Assembly: GCA_913042885.1 (NCBI GenBank) | Contig: CAJWLW010000054.1 | Coordinates: 1-21,027 of the forward strand | Direction: 5' to 3' | Length of the DNA: 21,027 nucleotides | Source: an uncultured Lentisphaeria bacterium | GTDB taxonomy: Bacteria; Verrucomicrobiota; Lentisphaeria; JABSQK01; CAJWLW01 | Shown here: positions 1 to 6,291 of the stretch, piece after piece | How the letters are laid out: each line of letters starts with the position of its first letter | Numbering within the stretch: the stretch's first letter is position 1 | Program-made: the position numbers and the translations under genes | Notes under the pieces: model-generated | Seen by the model: only the letters and a program-made list of their open reading frames with translations | What the model was told of the DNA's origin: nothing | Database searches by the model: none

Positions 1-75
1 CCGACAGCGAAGACGGTGGATGATCTCAAGCGGCTGAATCTGCCTGCGGGCGTTGACATCAAGATCAAGATTTGA
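1..75 (+). CDS. rpsJ: 30S ribosomal protein S10, 3' end only
   Basis: The window opens inside this gene. The frame reads 25 codons to a TGA at 73-75 and ends 'LPAGVDIKIKI', the typical S10 C-terminus (compare 'GVDVEIKL' types). S10 is a 30S head protein that also takes part in antitermination as NusE. The gene directly precedes rplC, with 19 nt between the stop and the rplC ATG, as expected for the start of an S10 operon. The 5' part and any operon promoter or leader lie outside the window. Confidence 0.93.
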   Translation, partial: PTAKTVDDLKRLNLPAGVDIKIKI

Positions 76-94
76 AGCTGAGGAACCGGTGATC

Positions 95-727
95 ATGAAA
101 GGTCTGATTGGAAGGAAAATCGGCATGACCCACATTTACGACGACCAGGGGTTGATGATCCCGGTCACCGTCGTGCAGGCGGGTCCCTGTCGGGTGACTG
201 GCGTACGCACGAAGGATCGTGACGGTTATAGCGCGCTACAGATCGGTTTCGGTACGCGCAAGCCGAAGAATGTCAGCAAGGCGGTGCGCACACACGTAGC
301 CGCGGCGGGTTATTCCGAGCACGTGCCGGAGCGCATCCGCGAGCTGCGGCTGGCCGAAGACCCGGAGCAGAGTGTCGGTGACGTTTTGGGGGCGGATATT
401 TTTGAGGCCGACGAGTTTGTCGATGTCACGGGTGTGACCAAGGGCCGCGGTTTCCAGGGTGTCGTCAGGCGTTACAAGTTTGGCGGTGGTCGTGCCAGCC
501 ATGGTGGCGACTGGACGCGGCGGGGCGGTTCAATCGGCATGTGCGTCAATCCCGGCAAGGTTTACAAGGGACGCAAGATGCCTGGTCAGATGGGCAACGT
601 CCAACGCACGTCGCAGAATCTCCGTATCGTTCAGGTGCGGCAAGAAGAGAACCTGCTGCTGATCAAAGGCGCGGTGCCCGGTGCAAACGGCCGCTTCGTC
701 ATGGTCCGTAAAGCAAAGAAGAAATAA
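95..727 (+). CDS. rplC: 50S ribosomal protein L3
   Basis: L3 is a 23S rRNA-binding assembly protein with a long loop reaching the peptidyl-transferase centre. The product is 210 aa, the normal length. It starts 'MKGLIGRKIGMTHIYDDQG' and carries 'DVTGVTKGRGFQGVVRRYKF', 'GSIGMCVNPGKVYKGRK' and the end 'NLLLIKGAVPGANG'. The frame is open upstream to about 53, but the ATG at 95 matches the family N-terminus and has GAGGA at 80-84, so it is the chosen start. At the position of the PrmB-methylated glutamine of E. coli L3 (Q150) there is Val, so that modification is not expected. 'SHGGDWTRRGGSIG' replaces the proteobacterial loop and suggests a PVC-like lineage; that is inference. Confidence 0.97.
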   Translation: MKGLIGRKIGMTHIYDDQGLMIPVTVVQAGPCRVTGVRTKDRDGYSALQIGFGTRKPKNVSKAVRTHVAAAGYSEHVPERIRELRLAEDPEQSVGDVLGADIFEADEFVDVTGVTKGRGFQGVVRRYKFGGGRASHGGDWTRRGGSIGMCVNPGKVYKGRKMPGQMGNVQRTSQNLRIVQVRQEENLLLIKGAVPGANGRFVMVRKAKKK

Positions 728-734
728 CTTTTGA

Positions 735-758
735 ACTGCGGTAAATGGTTACCGCGGT
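735..758 (+). promoter_or_regulatory. Intercistronic hairpin between rplC and rplD
   Basis: The arms 735-744 (ACTGCGGTAA) and 749-758 (TTACCGCGGT) pair over 10 bp with one G-U, around the tetraloop ATGG. The core 738-744/749-755 is a perfect 7-bp match. It lies 7 nt after the rplC stop and about 25 nt before the rplD ATG, whose GGAGG is at 771-775. No U-tract follows, so it is not a standard terminator. A processing, stability or translational-control role is possible; the function is inferred from position only. Confidence 0.55.
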
Positions 759-782
759 GATCAGGAAACTGGAGGCTGCCAG

Positions 783-1406
783 ATGGCGACCCTGTCTGTT
801 ATCGATGGTTCCGGCTCACCGGTCGGCGACTTCGAAGTCGACGATGCGTGGCTGGAGCGCGAGAAGGGCGAGCAGGCCGTGCATGATGTCGTGGTTGCTT
901 ATCGGGCTGCCGGTCGCGCCGGTACTGCCTGTACCAAGACACGCGGCCAGGTAACGGCCAGCAACGCCAAGCCGTGGCGGCAGAAAGGCACTGGTCGGGC
1001 CCGTGCCGGCCGCAGCAGCAGTCCGATCTGGCGTGGCGGCGGTGTCGCATTCGGGCCGGTGTCTCGGAGCTACGCCAAGACGGTCAATCGTAAGGTCAAG
1101 CATCTGGCGCTGCGCCGCGTGTTGGCCGGACGGATAGATGAAGAAGCTGTTATTGTCGTCGAAGACGCCCCGATCGACGAACCGCGCACGAAGAAGGTAT
1201 TGGCCTGGCTGCGCGGCATCGGGGCTGGCGAACATGCCCTGGTGATCGTCGATGACGAAAACTATAATCTGTTCATGGGTGCCCGCAATCTGCCTGCCGT
1301 ACTGATCGTTCGTTCGGGCGCTGTGACGGTCTACGACCTGCTGCATTACGATCGTGTAGTCATTTCCAAGGATGCCTTCACCACACTTGGGGCACGCATT
1401 AGTTGA
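783..1406 (+). CDS. rplD: 50S ribosomal protein L4
   Basis: L4 is a 23S rRNA-binding protein whose long basic loop lines the exit tunnel. The product is 207 aa, the usual bacterial length. The loop is clear: '[21 protein letters not shown]' followed by '[19 protein letters not shown]' and 'GVAFGP', around residues 47-90. The C-terminal globular part ends with '[10 protein letters not shown]'. The ATG at 783 has a strong GGAGG at 771-775. In E. coli L4 represses its own S10 operon through the leader RNA; here hairpins lie directly before (735-758) and after (1408-1426) the gene, which may or may not be related. Confidence 0.97.
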   Translation: MATLSVIDGSGSPVGDFEVDDAWLEREKGEQAVHDVVVAYRAAGRAGTACTKTRGQVTASNAKPWRQKGTGRARAGRSSSPIWRGGGVAFGPVSRSYAKTVNRKVKHLALRRVLAGRIDEEAVIVVEDAPIDEPRTKKVLAWLRGIGAGEHALVIVDDENYNLFMGARNLPAVLIVRSGAVTVYDLLHYDRVVISKDAFTTLGARIS

Positions 1407-1407
1407 G

Positions 1408-1426
1408 GCCCGGCTGTAGGCCGGGC
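1408..1426 (+). promoter_or_regulatory. Intercistronic hairpin between rplD and rplW
   Basis: The arms GCCCGGC (1408-1414) and GCCGGGC (1420-1426) form a perfect 7-bp stem, all G-C, around the 5-nt loop TGTAG. It starts 2 nt after the rplD stop. No T-run follows (ATTCACAG), so it is not a canonical intrinsic terminator. It could protect or process the mRNA or tune expression between rplD and rplW. The structure is seen directly; the role is inferred. Confidence 0.5.
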
Positions 1427-1452
1427 ATTCACAGAGAACCGAGACAATCAAG

Positions 1453-1737
1453 ATGGAAAACCCATATCAAATCATCAAGACGATCGCTCTGACCGAAAAG
1501 AGTAACAGCCTTCTCGAACACAATCAATACTCATTCGTCGTGGATCCGGCGGCCAACAAGATGGATATCAAGCGGGCCGTTGAATACCTTTTCGAACGCA
1601 AGGTCAAGGCTGTCAACGTGATGAACCGCCGCGGCAAGACCAAGCGCAATCGCTACGGTGTTGGCAAACGCGCCGATTGGAAGCGCGCCATCGTTACCTT
1701 GAAAGACGGCCAAGAGCCTATTACAGTTTTCACTTGA
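1453..1737 (+). CDS. rplW: 50S ribosomal protein L23
   Basis: L23 sits at the tunnel exit and docks trigger factor and SRP. The product is 94 aa, normal for the family. It begins 'MENPYQIIKTIALTEKS' and contains 'YSFVVDPAANKMDIKRAVE', 'FERKVKAVNVMNRRGK' and 'WKRAIVTLKDGQ', the order expected for the L23 beta-alpha fold with its basic loop. No strong Shine-Dalgarno sequence precedes the ATG (CAGAGAACCGAGACAATCAAG), unlike its neighbours. Translation may therefore depend on coupling or on the upstream hairpin. The gap to rplD is 46 nt and to rplB 40 nt. Confidence 0.96.
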   Translation: MENPYQIIKTIALTEKSNSLLEHNQYSFVVDPAANKMDIKRAVEYLFERKVKAVNVMNRRGKTKRNRYGVGKRADWKRAIVTLKDGQEPITVFT

Positions 1738-1777
1738 TCGGCGGAATTCCTGCTGGCGAGACTGAAGGGACACACTG

Positions 1778-2599
1778 ATGAAAACATACAATCCGACAAC
1801 GCAATCACGCCGGCACATGACGGTTTCCGAATTCGTCGAACTGACGCGCGGTGCACCGGAACGCAAGTTGACGCGTGGCGCCAAGAGCACGGGCGGCCGC
1901 AACAACAAAGGTCGCGTGACCTCACGATTCCGCGGCGGCGGTCACAAGCGTGCCTACCGCCAGATCGACTTCAAGCGCAATAAGCACGGTGTGCCTGCCA
2001 AAGTGGCGGAGATCGAGTACGATCCCAATCGCACTGCCCGCATCGCGTTGCTGCATTACGCTGACGGTGAAAAGCGCTACATCCTATGCCCGACCGGGTT
2101 AGAGAAAGGGATGACTATCATGAGCGGGCCGGATGCCGAGTTCAAGCCGGGCAACGCCATGGCACTTGAACATATCCCGGACGGCCTGGCCGTCCACAAT
2201 ATCGAGATGGTGCCCGGCAAGGGGGCGGCTCTGGTGCGATCCGCCGGCATGAGCGGCATAATTCGGGCCAAGGAAGGCAAGTACGCACAGGTGCGTCTGC
2301 CCAGCGGTGAGATCCGTATGATCCACGTCAAGTGCCTGGCGACAATCGGCCAGGTCGGTAATCTCGAACATATGAAGACGAAGCTCGGTAAGGCCGGTAA
2401 AAAGCGTTGGCTTGGCCGTCGGCCGCACAATCGCGGTGTCTCCATGAACCCCGTCGACCATCCGATGGGCGGTGGCGAAGGTCGTTCCAGCGGCGGTGGT
2501 CATCCGATGTCGCCGTGGGGGCAGTTAGCCAAGGGTTACCGCACCCGCCGAAAGAAAAAGCACTCTGGGAAATTCATCGTCGAACGGCGGAGGAAATAG
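1778..2599 (+). CDS. rplB: 50S ribosomal protein L2
   Basis: L2 is a core 23S rRNA protein needed for subunit association and peptidyl-transferase assembly. The product is 273 aa, the family length. It starts '[19 protein letters not shown]' and carries '[20 protein letters not shown]', '[14 protein letters not shown]' and '[19 protein letters not shown]' with the conserved His at residue 228, and has a basic tail ending 'RRRK'. AAGGGA lies about 10 nt before the ATG. The end of the gene carries the ribosome-binding site of rpsS, which starts after a 2-nt gap, so the two are translationally coupled. Confidence 0.98.
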   Translation: MKTYNPTTQSRRHMTVSEFVELTRGAPERKLTRGAKSTGGRNNKGRVTSRFRGGGHKRAYRQIDFKRNKHGVPAKVAEIEYDPNRTARIALLHYADGEKRYILCPTGLEKGMTIMSGPDAEFKPGNAMALEHIPDGLAVHNIEMVPGKGAALVRSAGMSGIIRAKEGKYAQVRLPSGEIRMIHVKCLATIGQVGNLEHMKTKLGKAGKKRWLGRRPHNRGVSMNPVDHPMGGGEGRSSGGGHPMSPWGQLAKGYRTRRKKKHSGKFIVERRRK

Positions 2600-2601
2600 T
2601 T

Positions 2602-2871
2602 ATGGCACGTTCAATCAAGAAAGGTCCGTTTGTAGACGATCATCTCGAGAAGAAAGTTCTGCGCCAGGCGCGCAGCGGTGACAAGCGTCCAATCAAGACC
2701 TGGTCGCGTCGCTCGATGATCATGCCGGAGATGGTAGGTCTGACGTTTAGCGTCCATAACGGCCGCGGCTTCCAGCAGGTCTTCGTGACCGAGAACATGG
2801 TCGGGCATCGTCTTGGCGAGTTTGCCATCACCCGTGTGTTCCGTCACCACGGCGCCATTTCCGGTAAGTAA
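2602..2871 (+). CDS. rpsS: 30S ribosomal protein S19
   Basis: S19 is a 30S head protein that contacts S13 and the A-site region. The product is 89 aa (the family has about 90). It begins '[19 protein letters not shown]' and contains '[19 protein letters not shown]', '[20 protein letters not shown]' and '[11 protein letters not shown]'. The same frame is open further upstream, but the ATG at 2602 matches the family start and has CGGAGGAA immediately upstream inside rplB. It is the last ribosomal gene of the block: rplV and rpsC, which normally follow, are absent. Confidence 0.97.
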   Translation: MARSIKKGPFVDDHLEKKVLRQARSGDKRPIKTWSRRSMIMPEMVGLTFSVHNGRGFQQVFVTENMVGHRLGEFAITRVFRHHGAISGK

Positions 2872-3094
2872 TACGCAAGCAGCATAATTTGCGCCATGAC
2901 CGACGCGAGGCGCGATTCAGTACTGCTGCATCGCGAACACAGGGACACCGCGCAGCGATCTGTCCGGCGATTCTGTCTCACAAGCCACAGGGCGCTGGAC
3001 AGGCCGTGACCGATGCAGAGCCTCTACGCCTTCTATCCCAGTCTGGCGCGTATTGTCCAATCAAAGCGGCATGCTATACTGCCGACTCACGGAA
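2872..3094 (+). other. Convergent intergenic region after rpsS, no gene seen
   Basis: These 223 bases separate rpsS from the convergent anti-sigma gene. No frame resembles L22 or S3 or any family I recognise. The only features are weak: a 5-bp inverted repeat just after rpsS (CGCAA at 2874-2878 with TTGCG), a 5-bp repeat CGGCA/TGCCG (3067-3084), and a sigma70-like pair TTGTCC (3053-3058) and TATACT (3075-3080) spaced by 16 nt on the plus strand. There is no convincing terminator for the ribosomal operon. Confidence 0.6.
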
Positions 3095-3595
3095 TCACAG
3101 TGCGTCGAAATACTCGTACAGCACTGTCACCGACTCCATGCCGTAGGCATTAAGCACCGCGTCGTAGGGCGTATCATCATCGGCATCGAAGTCGATGGCC
3201 ATGGCGTCGAGCTCAGCCTGCAGTTCGAGGATTTCGAGCGCCTGCAACTGCGTGTCCAGCCCGTTGTCGTTGTCAATCGGATCATCGATGATAGCCATCA
3301 TGATCTGCTGCGTGCGTTCCGAAGACTTCTCCGTTATTTGTTCGACCGGTGGTGTGTCGGTGCTTCCAAAGCGCAGCACGATCGCCAGCACGGCGGCCGC
3401 GGCCGGCCACATCAGCACCCGCAGAATTCTTTGCCGCGGCATGCCCTGCTGTGCTGCCCGGGCCCGTGTCTGCTGACCGAGGTTGTGCCAGGCATCTGTG
3501 TCCGGGTACGGAACATCCGCGTTGTCGACGCGCATCGATGCCGTCATTTCCTGCTCGAGCTCGGTATCTTTATTGTTTGTATCCGGTTCCTTCAT
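3095..3595 (-). CDS. Single-pass membrane protein, probable anti-sigma factor
   Basis: The product is 166 aa. Residues about 1-56 are hydrophilic and predicted cytoplasmic ('DTDAWHNLGQQTRARAAQQG'), residues about 57-76 form one hydrophobic helix ('ILRVLMWPAAAAVLAIVLRF'), and the rest is a strongly acidic extracytoplasmic tail with 'DDPIDNDNG' and 'DFDADDDTPYD'. It starts 9 nt after the ECF sigma stop, with GAGGT overlapping that stop, so it is coupled to sigma translation. This position and topology are typical of anti-sigma factors. No HxxxCxxC zinc anti-sigma motif or FecR domain is visible and I do not recognise the family. The role is inferred from context. Confidence 0.6.
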   Translation of the reverse strand: MKEPDTNNKDTELEQEMTASMRVDNADVPYPDTDAWHNLGQQTRARAAQQGMPRQRILRVLMWPAAAAVLAIVLRFGSTDTPPVEQITEKSSERTQQIMMAIIDDPIDNDNGLDTQLQALEILELQAELDAMAIDFDADDDTPYDAVLNAYGMESVTVLYEYFDAL

Positions 3596-3604
3596 GGTTT
3601 TACC

Positions 3605-4174
3605 TCATAGGTTGCCCAGTCTTGACTGCAGTTTTCGTGTTGCCTGATGCAGGGTCGCCTTGATCGTGCCGACCGACGATTTCTGGATTTCGGCAATTTC
3701 CTTGATTGTCATGCCGCCGGCGTATCTCAGCCGTACGGCTTCCTGCATGCGCCGCGGCAATTCGCGGATCCCCGCTTCCAGCAATGTCCGCCATTCGCGT
3801 GTCTGCAGCGCCTGCCGCGGATTGTCATTTTCGATGTTCGCAAGCTCATTGGTTTCCCGCGCTTCGTCCAGCGGCACGAGCTGCAGCCGCTGGCGCCGGT
3901 GTTTGTCAATGCAGATGTTGGTGACAACCCGGTACAACCAGGTCTGCACCCGGCATGTATAGTTCCATTTCGGCAGGAACTTGAACAACTTGATGTAAGC
4001 TTCCTGCACGATGTCGAAGGCGTTCTCCTGATTCCGCGTCCAGCGGTAGGCCAGTGCATAGGCCCCGCGCTTGGTATGCTCGACCAGTTCGTCGAATGCA
4101 GCGTCGTCACCATCGAGATAGCGGCGAATCATCGGTTCGACATCAATCGTCTCTTCCACTGCCGATTGAACCAT
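3605..4174 (-). CDS. ECF-family RNA polymerase sigma factor
   Basis: This is an extracytoplasmic-function sigma-70 factor of 189 aa. The sigma2 region spans about residues 20-95 ('AFDELVEHTKRGAYALAYRW', 'NAFDIVQEAYIKLFKFL', 'VQTWLYRVVTNICIDKHRR'). The sigma4 helix-turn-helix spans about residues 135-185 ('LPRRMQEAVRLRYAGGMTIK', 'EIAEIQKSSVGTIKATL'). The ATG at 4174 is chosen because GGAG lies just upstream and the protein then begins close to sigma2. The frame is open to 4234, which would add 20 non-conserved residues and overlap the preceding gene. The gene lies 19 nt downstream of the secreted repeat protein and 9 nt upstream of the probable anti-sigma gene, forming a three-gene unit. It is RpoE/SigW-like in layout; the promoters it recognises are unknown. 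Confidence 0.93.
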   Translation of the reverse strand: MVQSAVEETIDVEPMIRRYLDGDDAAFDELVEHTKRGAYALAYRWTRNQENAFDIVQEAYIKLFKFLPKWNYTCRVQTWLYRVVTNICIDKHRRQRLQLVPLDEARETNELANIENDNPRQALQTREWRTLLEAGIRELPRRMQEAVRLRYAGGMTIKEIAEIQKSSVGTIKATLHQATRKLQSRLGNL

Positions 4175-4193
4175 GCCTGCTCCGGTACCGATT

Positions 4194-5189
4194 TTAGAGC
4201 TCGTCCCGATTCCGATCCTCGCCGTCGTGGTCACGCCGGTGGTGGTGTCGTTGGGGCTGCCGCTTGCTTTTCATGAGCTGTTCGACATCGATGCCCTTTT
4301 CTTCGAGCCGTCTCTTCAGTACCTCGAGGCCGGCTTGCAGCGCCTTCCCGTCCTTGCTGTTGGCCAATAGCTGCAACCGCTTTTTCGCGATCGCCAGTCG
4401 ATCTTCGGCGGTTGGTTCAGGCTTGTTGAGTAGCGCTCTATACTCAGGATTTTCTTCTGCCAGAGTTTGATCGACGGCGCGATGCATACCCTTCATCAGA
4501 TGGACGTGGCCTTGATTGCGCCGTACTTCTTGACCCCTGTCGCGGCCGCGTTGTTTGCGGAATTTCGGGTTGTCCTTGTGGAACCCCTCGTTGGTTTCAC
4601 GGATATCGTCGAGGATGGTTTGTGCCTGTTCCGAGTCGGAGATCAGTTCACGGCGCAACCGCATCATCTCGCGAAACTCCTCGGGGTTTTTGTTTTCCTG
4701 TTCCACCAGTTCGGCGTAGCGCTTGCTGCTGGCAACGAGTAATTCGTTGAGCTGATTGTGCTTGGCCCGCACGGTCTTGTGATGAGCGTCGATGTTCTCG
4801 CGATCCTCTGCCGATTCCGGTTTATCGCCTCGAACGCGGCCATGCTTGGCCTCGAACGCCCGCACGAACTCCTTGTGATCTTGCTTAATTGCTCTGACGG
4901 CTTCCGATTTCATGAACTCGCGCTTCAACTGGCGCATGCGCTGTTTGTCTTCCTTGGTCTTGTCTTCCTTCTCGAACAACGCCTTAAATTCGGCGTTTGC
5001 CGCGATCAGCGCCTCGTCGACGCGCTTTTTGATTTCCTTTTTCTGCCGACGGAATTCTTCACGAGCGCCGTCCCGGTCGAAGCGCGGTGGCGGCGGTTCA
5101 GCTTCGGGTGGCGGCAGTTCAGTTTCCTGGGCAAAGGACGTGCAGGCGGCGGCCAATACGATGGCGACTATCCAGCGGTTCGATTTCAT
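4194..5189 (-). CDS. Secreted charged helical protein with three internal repeats
   Basis: The product is 331 aa. It has a signal peptide ('MKSNRWIVAIVLAAACTSFA', likely cut before Gln21), then a proline-rich linker ('LPPPEAEPPPP'), then a Lys/Glu/Arg-rich, probably coiled-coil body. Three degenerate repeats of about 57 residues can be aligned: 57-113 ('VDEALIAANAEFKALFEKED'), 148-203 ('LNELLVASSKRYAELVEQEN') and 239-296 ('VDQTLAEENPEYRALLNKPE'). Each is followed by an E-[DE]-[RFK] helix. The tail is His-rich ('RHHHRRDHDGED') and could bind metal. The ATG at 5189 has AAGGAGT upstream; an in-frame ATG at 5246 lacks one. It resembles CpxP/Spy-like periplasmic helical proteins only in general character. 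Its place at the head of the sigma unit suggests a sensor or effector of that pathway. Confidence 0.7.
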   Translation of the reverse strand: MKSNRWIVAIVLAAACTSFAQETELPPPEAEPPPPRFDRDGAREEFRRQKKEIKKRVDEALIAANAEFKALFEKEDKTKEDKQRMRQLKREFMKSEAVRAIKQDHKEFVRAFEAKHGRVRGDKPESAEDRENIDAHHKTVRAKHNQLNELLVASSKRYAELVEQENKNPEEFREMMRLRRELISDSEQAQTILDDIRETNEGFHKDNPKFRKQRGRDRGQEVRRNQGHVHLMKGMHRAVDQTLAEENPEYRALLNKPEPTAEDRLAIAKKRLQLLANSKDGKALQAGLEVLKRRLEEKGIDVEQLMKSKRQPQRHHHRRDHDGEDRNRDEL

Positions 5190-5213
5190 CGATGACTCCT
5201 TACGTTGAGATTT

Positions 5214-5239
5214 GTGATTGTGATGTGATGTGATGAGAT
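5214..5239. repeat. Short tandem repeat GTGAT (ATCAC on the coding strand)
   Basis: GTGAT occurs at 5214-5218, 5220-5224, 5225-5229 and 5230-5234, followed by the variant GAGAT at 5235-5239. The last three exact copies are contiguous. The array lies in the 5' untranslated region of the secreted repeat protein, about 25-50 nt before its ATG. It could be an operator array or a simple slippage product. Nothing in the sequence decides between these. Confidence 0.6.
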
Positions 5240-5280
5240 ACGTCATTGTACCGGTTTATACGCAAGTAAAGGGGCAGGGT

Positions 5281-6291
5281 TTAGTTGGTGGTGTCGGTTT
5301 TGTGCAGATCGCCGGCGAAATGACAGGCGACGAGGTGGTGGCCGTCGCTGGTCTCGGGTGCGTCGGAGAGGACCGGCGCCTGGGAGCGGCATTTGTCCTG
5401 GGCGAACGGGCAGCGCGTATGAAAATGACAGCCGGGTGGCGGTGCCGACGGCGACGGTACGTCCCCCTGCAAAACTATCCGCTCTTTTTTCGGCTCTCCC
5501 GGTACCGGCACAGCCGATATAAGTGCTTGGGTATAGGGGTGATGCGGCGCTTCAATGATGGCGTCGGAGTGTCCGTACTCGACGATACGCCCAAGATACA
5601 TTACTGCGATCCGGTCGGAAATGTGCCGTACCACGCTGAGGTCGTGTGAGATGAACAACAGCGACAGTTTATGACGATCACGCAGCTCCATAAGCAGATT
5701 CACCACCTGTGCCTGCACGCTCACGTCCAAAGCGCTGACGGCTTCGTCGCAGACGATGAACTCCGGCTGCACCGAGATGGCCCGTGCCACGCTGAGCCGC
5801 TGTCGCTGGCCGCCGGAGAATTCGTGGGGATACCGGTGGATGTACTGGTCGTCGAGTCCGACCTCGCCAAGTAGCCTTGCTGCAGCCTCTGCCGGGTTGC
5901 CCTCGAGCATGTTGAACTGTACGAGCCCTTCGGTAATTATTTCCTGTACGGTCATGCGCGGATTCAACGACGAAAACGGGTCCTGGAAAATCATTTGCAG
6001 TTTTTTGCGGAACGGCCGGAAGTCGCGCTCCGACATTGCCAGCAGGTCGTGGCCGTCGAAGGTGACGGAACCGCGGGTCGCCTTCTCCAGGCCGACTATC
6101 GTCCGGCCCAGCGTAGTTTTGCCGCAGCCGGATTCGCCGACCAGTCCGAGCGTCTCGCCGTGGAACACCTTCAGACTGACGCCATCCACCGCCTTTACAT
6201 GCCCGACCGTGCGCGACATGATTCCGCGCTGGATTGGGAACCAGGTATGGAGGTTTTTGATCTCGAGCAACGGTTTTTCGGTCTCCATCAT
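5281..6291 (-). CDS. Peptide ABC transporter ATP-binding protein (OppF/DppF type)
   Basis: This is the second ATPase of the importer operon, 336 aa, cytoplasmic, powering peptide uptake. Visible motifs are Walker A 'GESGCGKT' (52-59), Q-loop Gln103 in 'IFQDPFSSLNPR', signature 'FSGGQRQR' (158-165), Walker B 'FIVCDEAVSALD' (Asp182, Glu183) and H-loop His216 in 'ISHDLSV'. The C-terminal oligopeptide-transporter extension has Cys288, Cys294, Cys301 and Cys323 in the pattern 'CHFHTRCPFAQDKC', as in Opp/Dpp ATPases with a cysteine cluster. Its ATG overlaps the stop of the preceding ATPase gene by 4 nt (ATGA). It is the last gene of the operon. The substrate cannot be told from the sequence. Confidence 0.95.
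   Translation of the reverse strand: MMETEKPLLEIKNLHTWFPIQRGIMSRTVGHVKAVDGVSLKVFHGETLGLVGESGCGKTTLGRTIVGLEKATRGSVTFDGHDLLAMSERDFRPFRKKLQMIFQDPFSSLNPRMTVQEIITEGLVQFNMLEGNPAEAAARLLGEVGLDDQYIHRYPHEFSGGQRQRLSVARAISVQPEFIVCDEAVSALDVSVQAQVVNLLMELRDRHKLSLLFISHDLSVVRHISDRIAVMYLGRIVEYGHSDAIIEAPHHPYTQALISAVPVPGEPKKERIVLQGDVPSPSAPPPGCHFHTRCPFAQDKCRSQAPVLSDAPETSDGHHLVACHFAGDLHKTDTTN

Noticed and set aside
816..1451. 211-codon minus-strand frame across rplD
   Set aside because: rplD is unambiguous on the plus strand; this is its shadow.
2889..3146. Possible rplV (L22) remnant or small gene after rpsS
   Set aside because: I read all plus frames: none shows L22 motifs, and the frame runs into the antisense of the anti-sigma gene.
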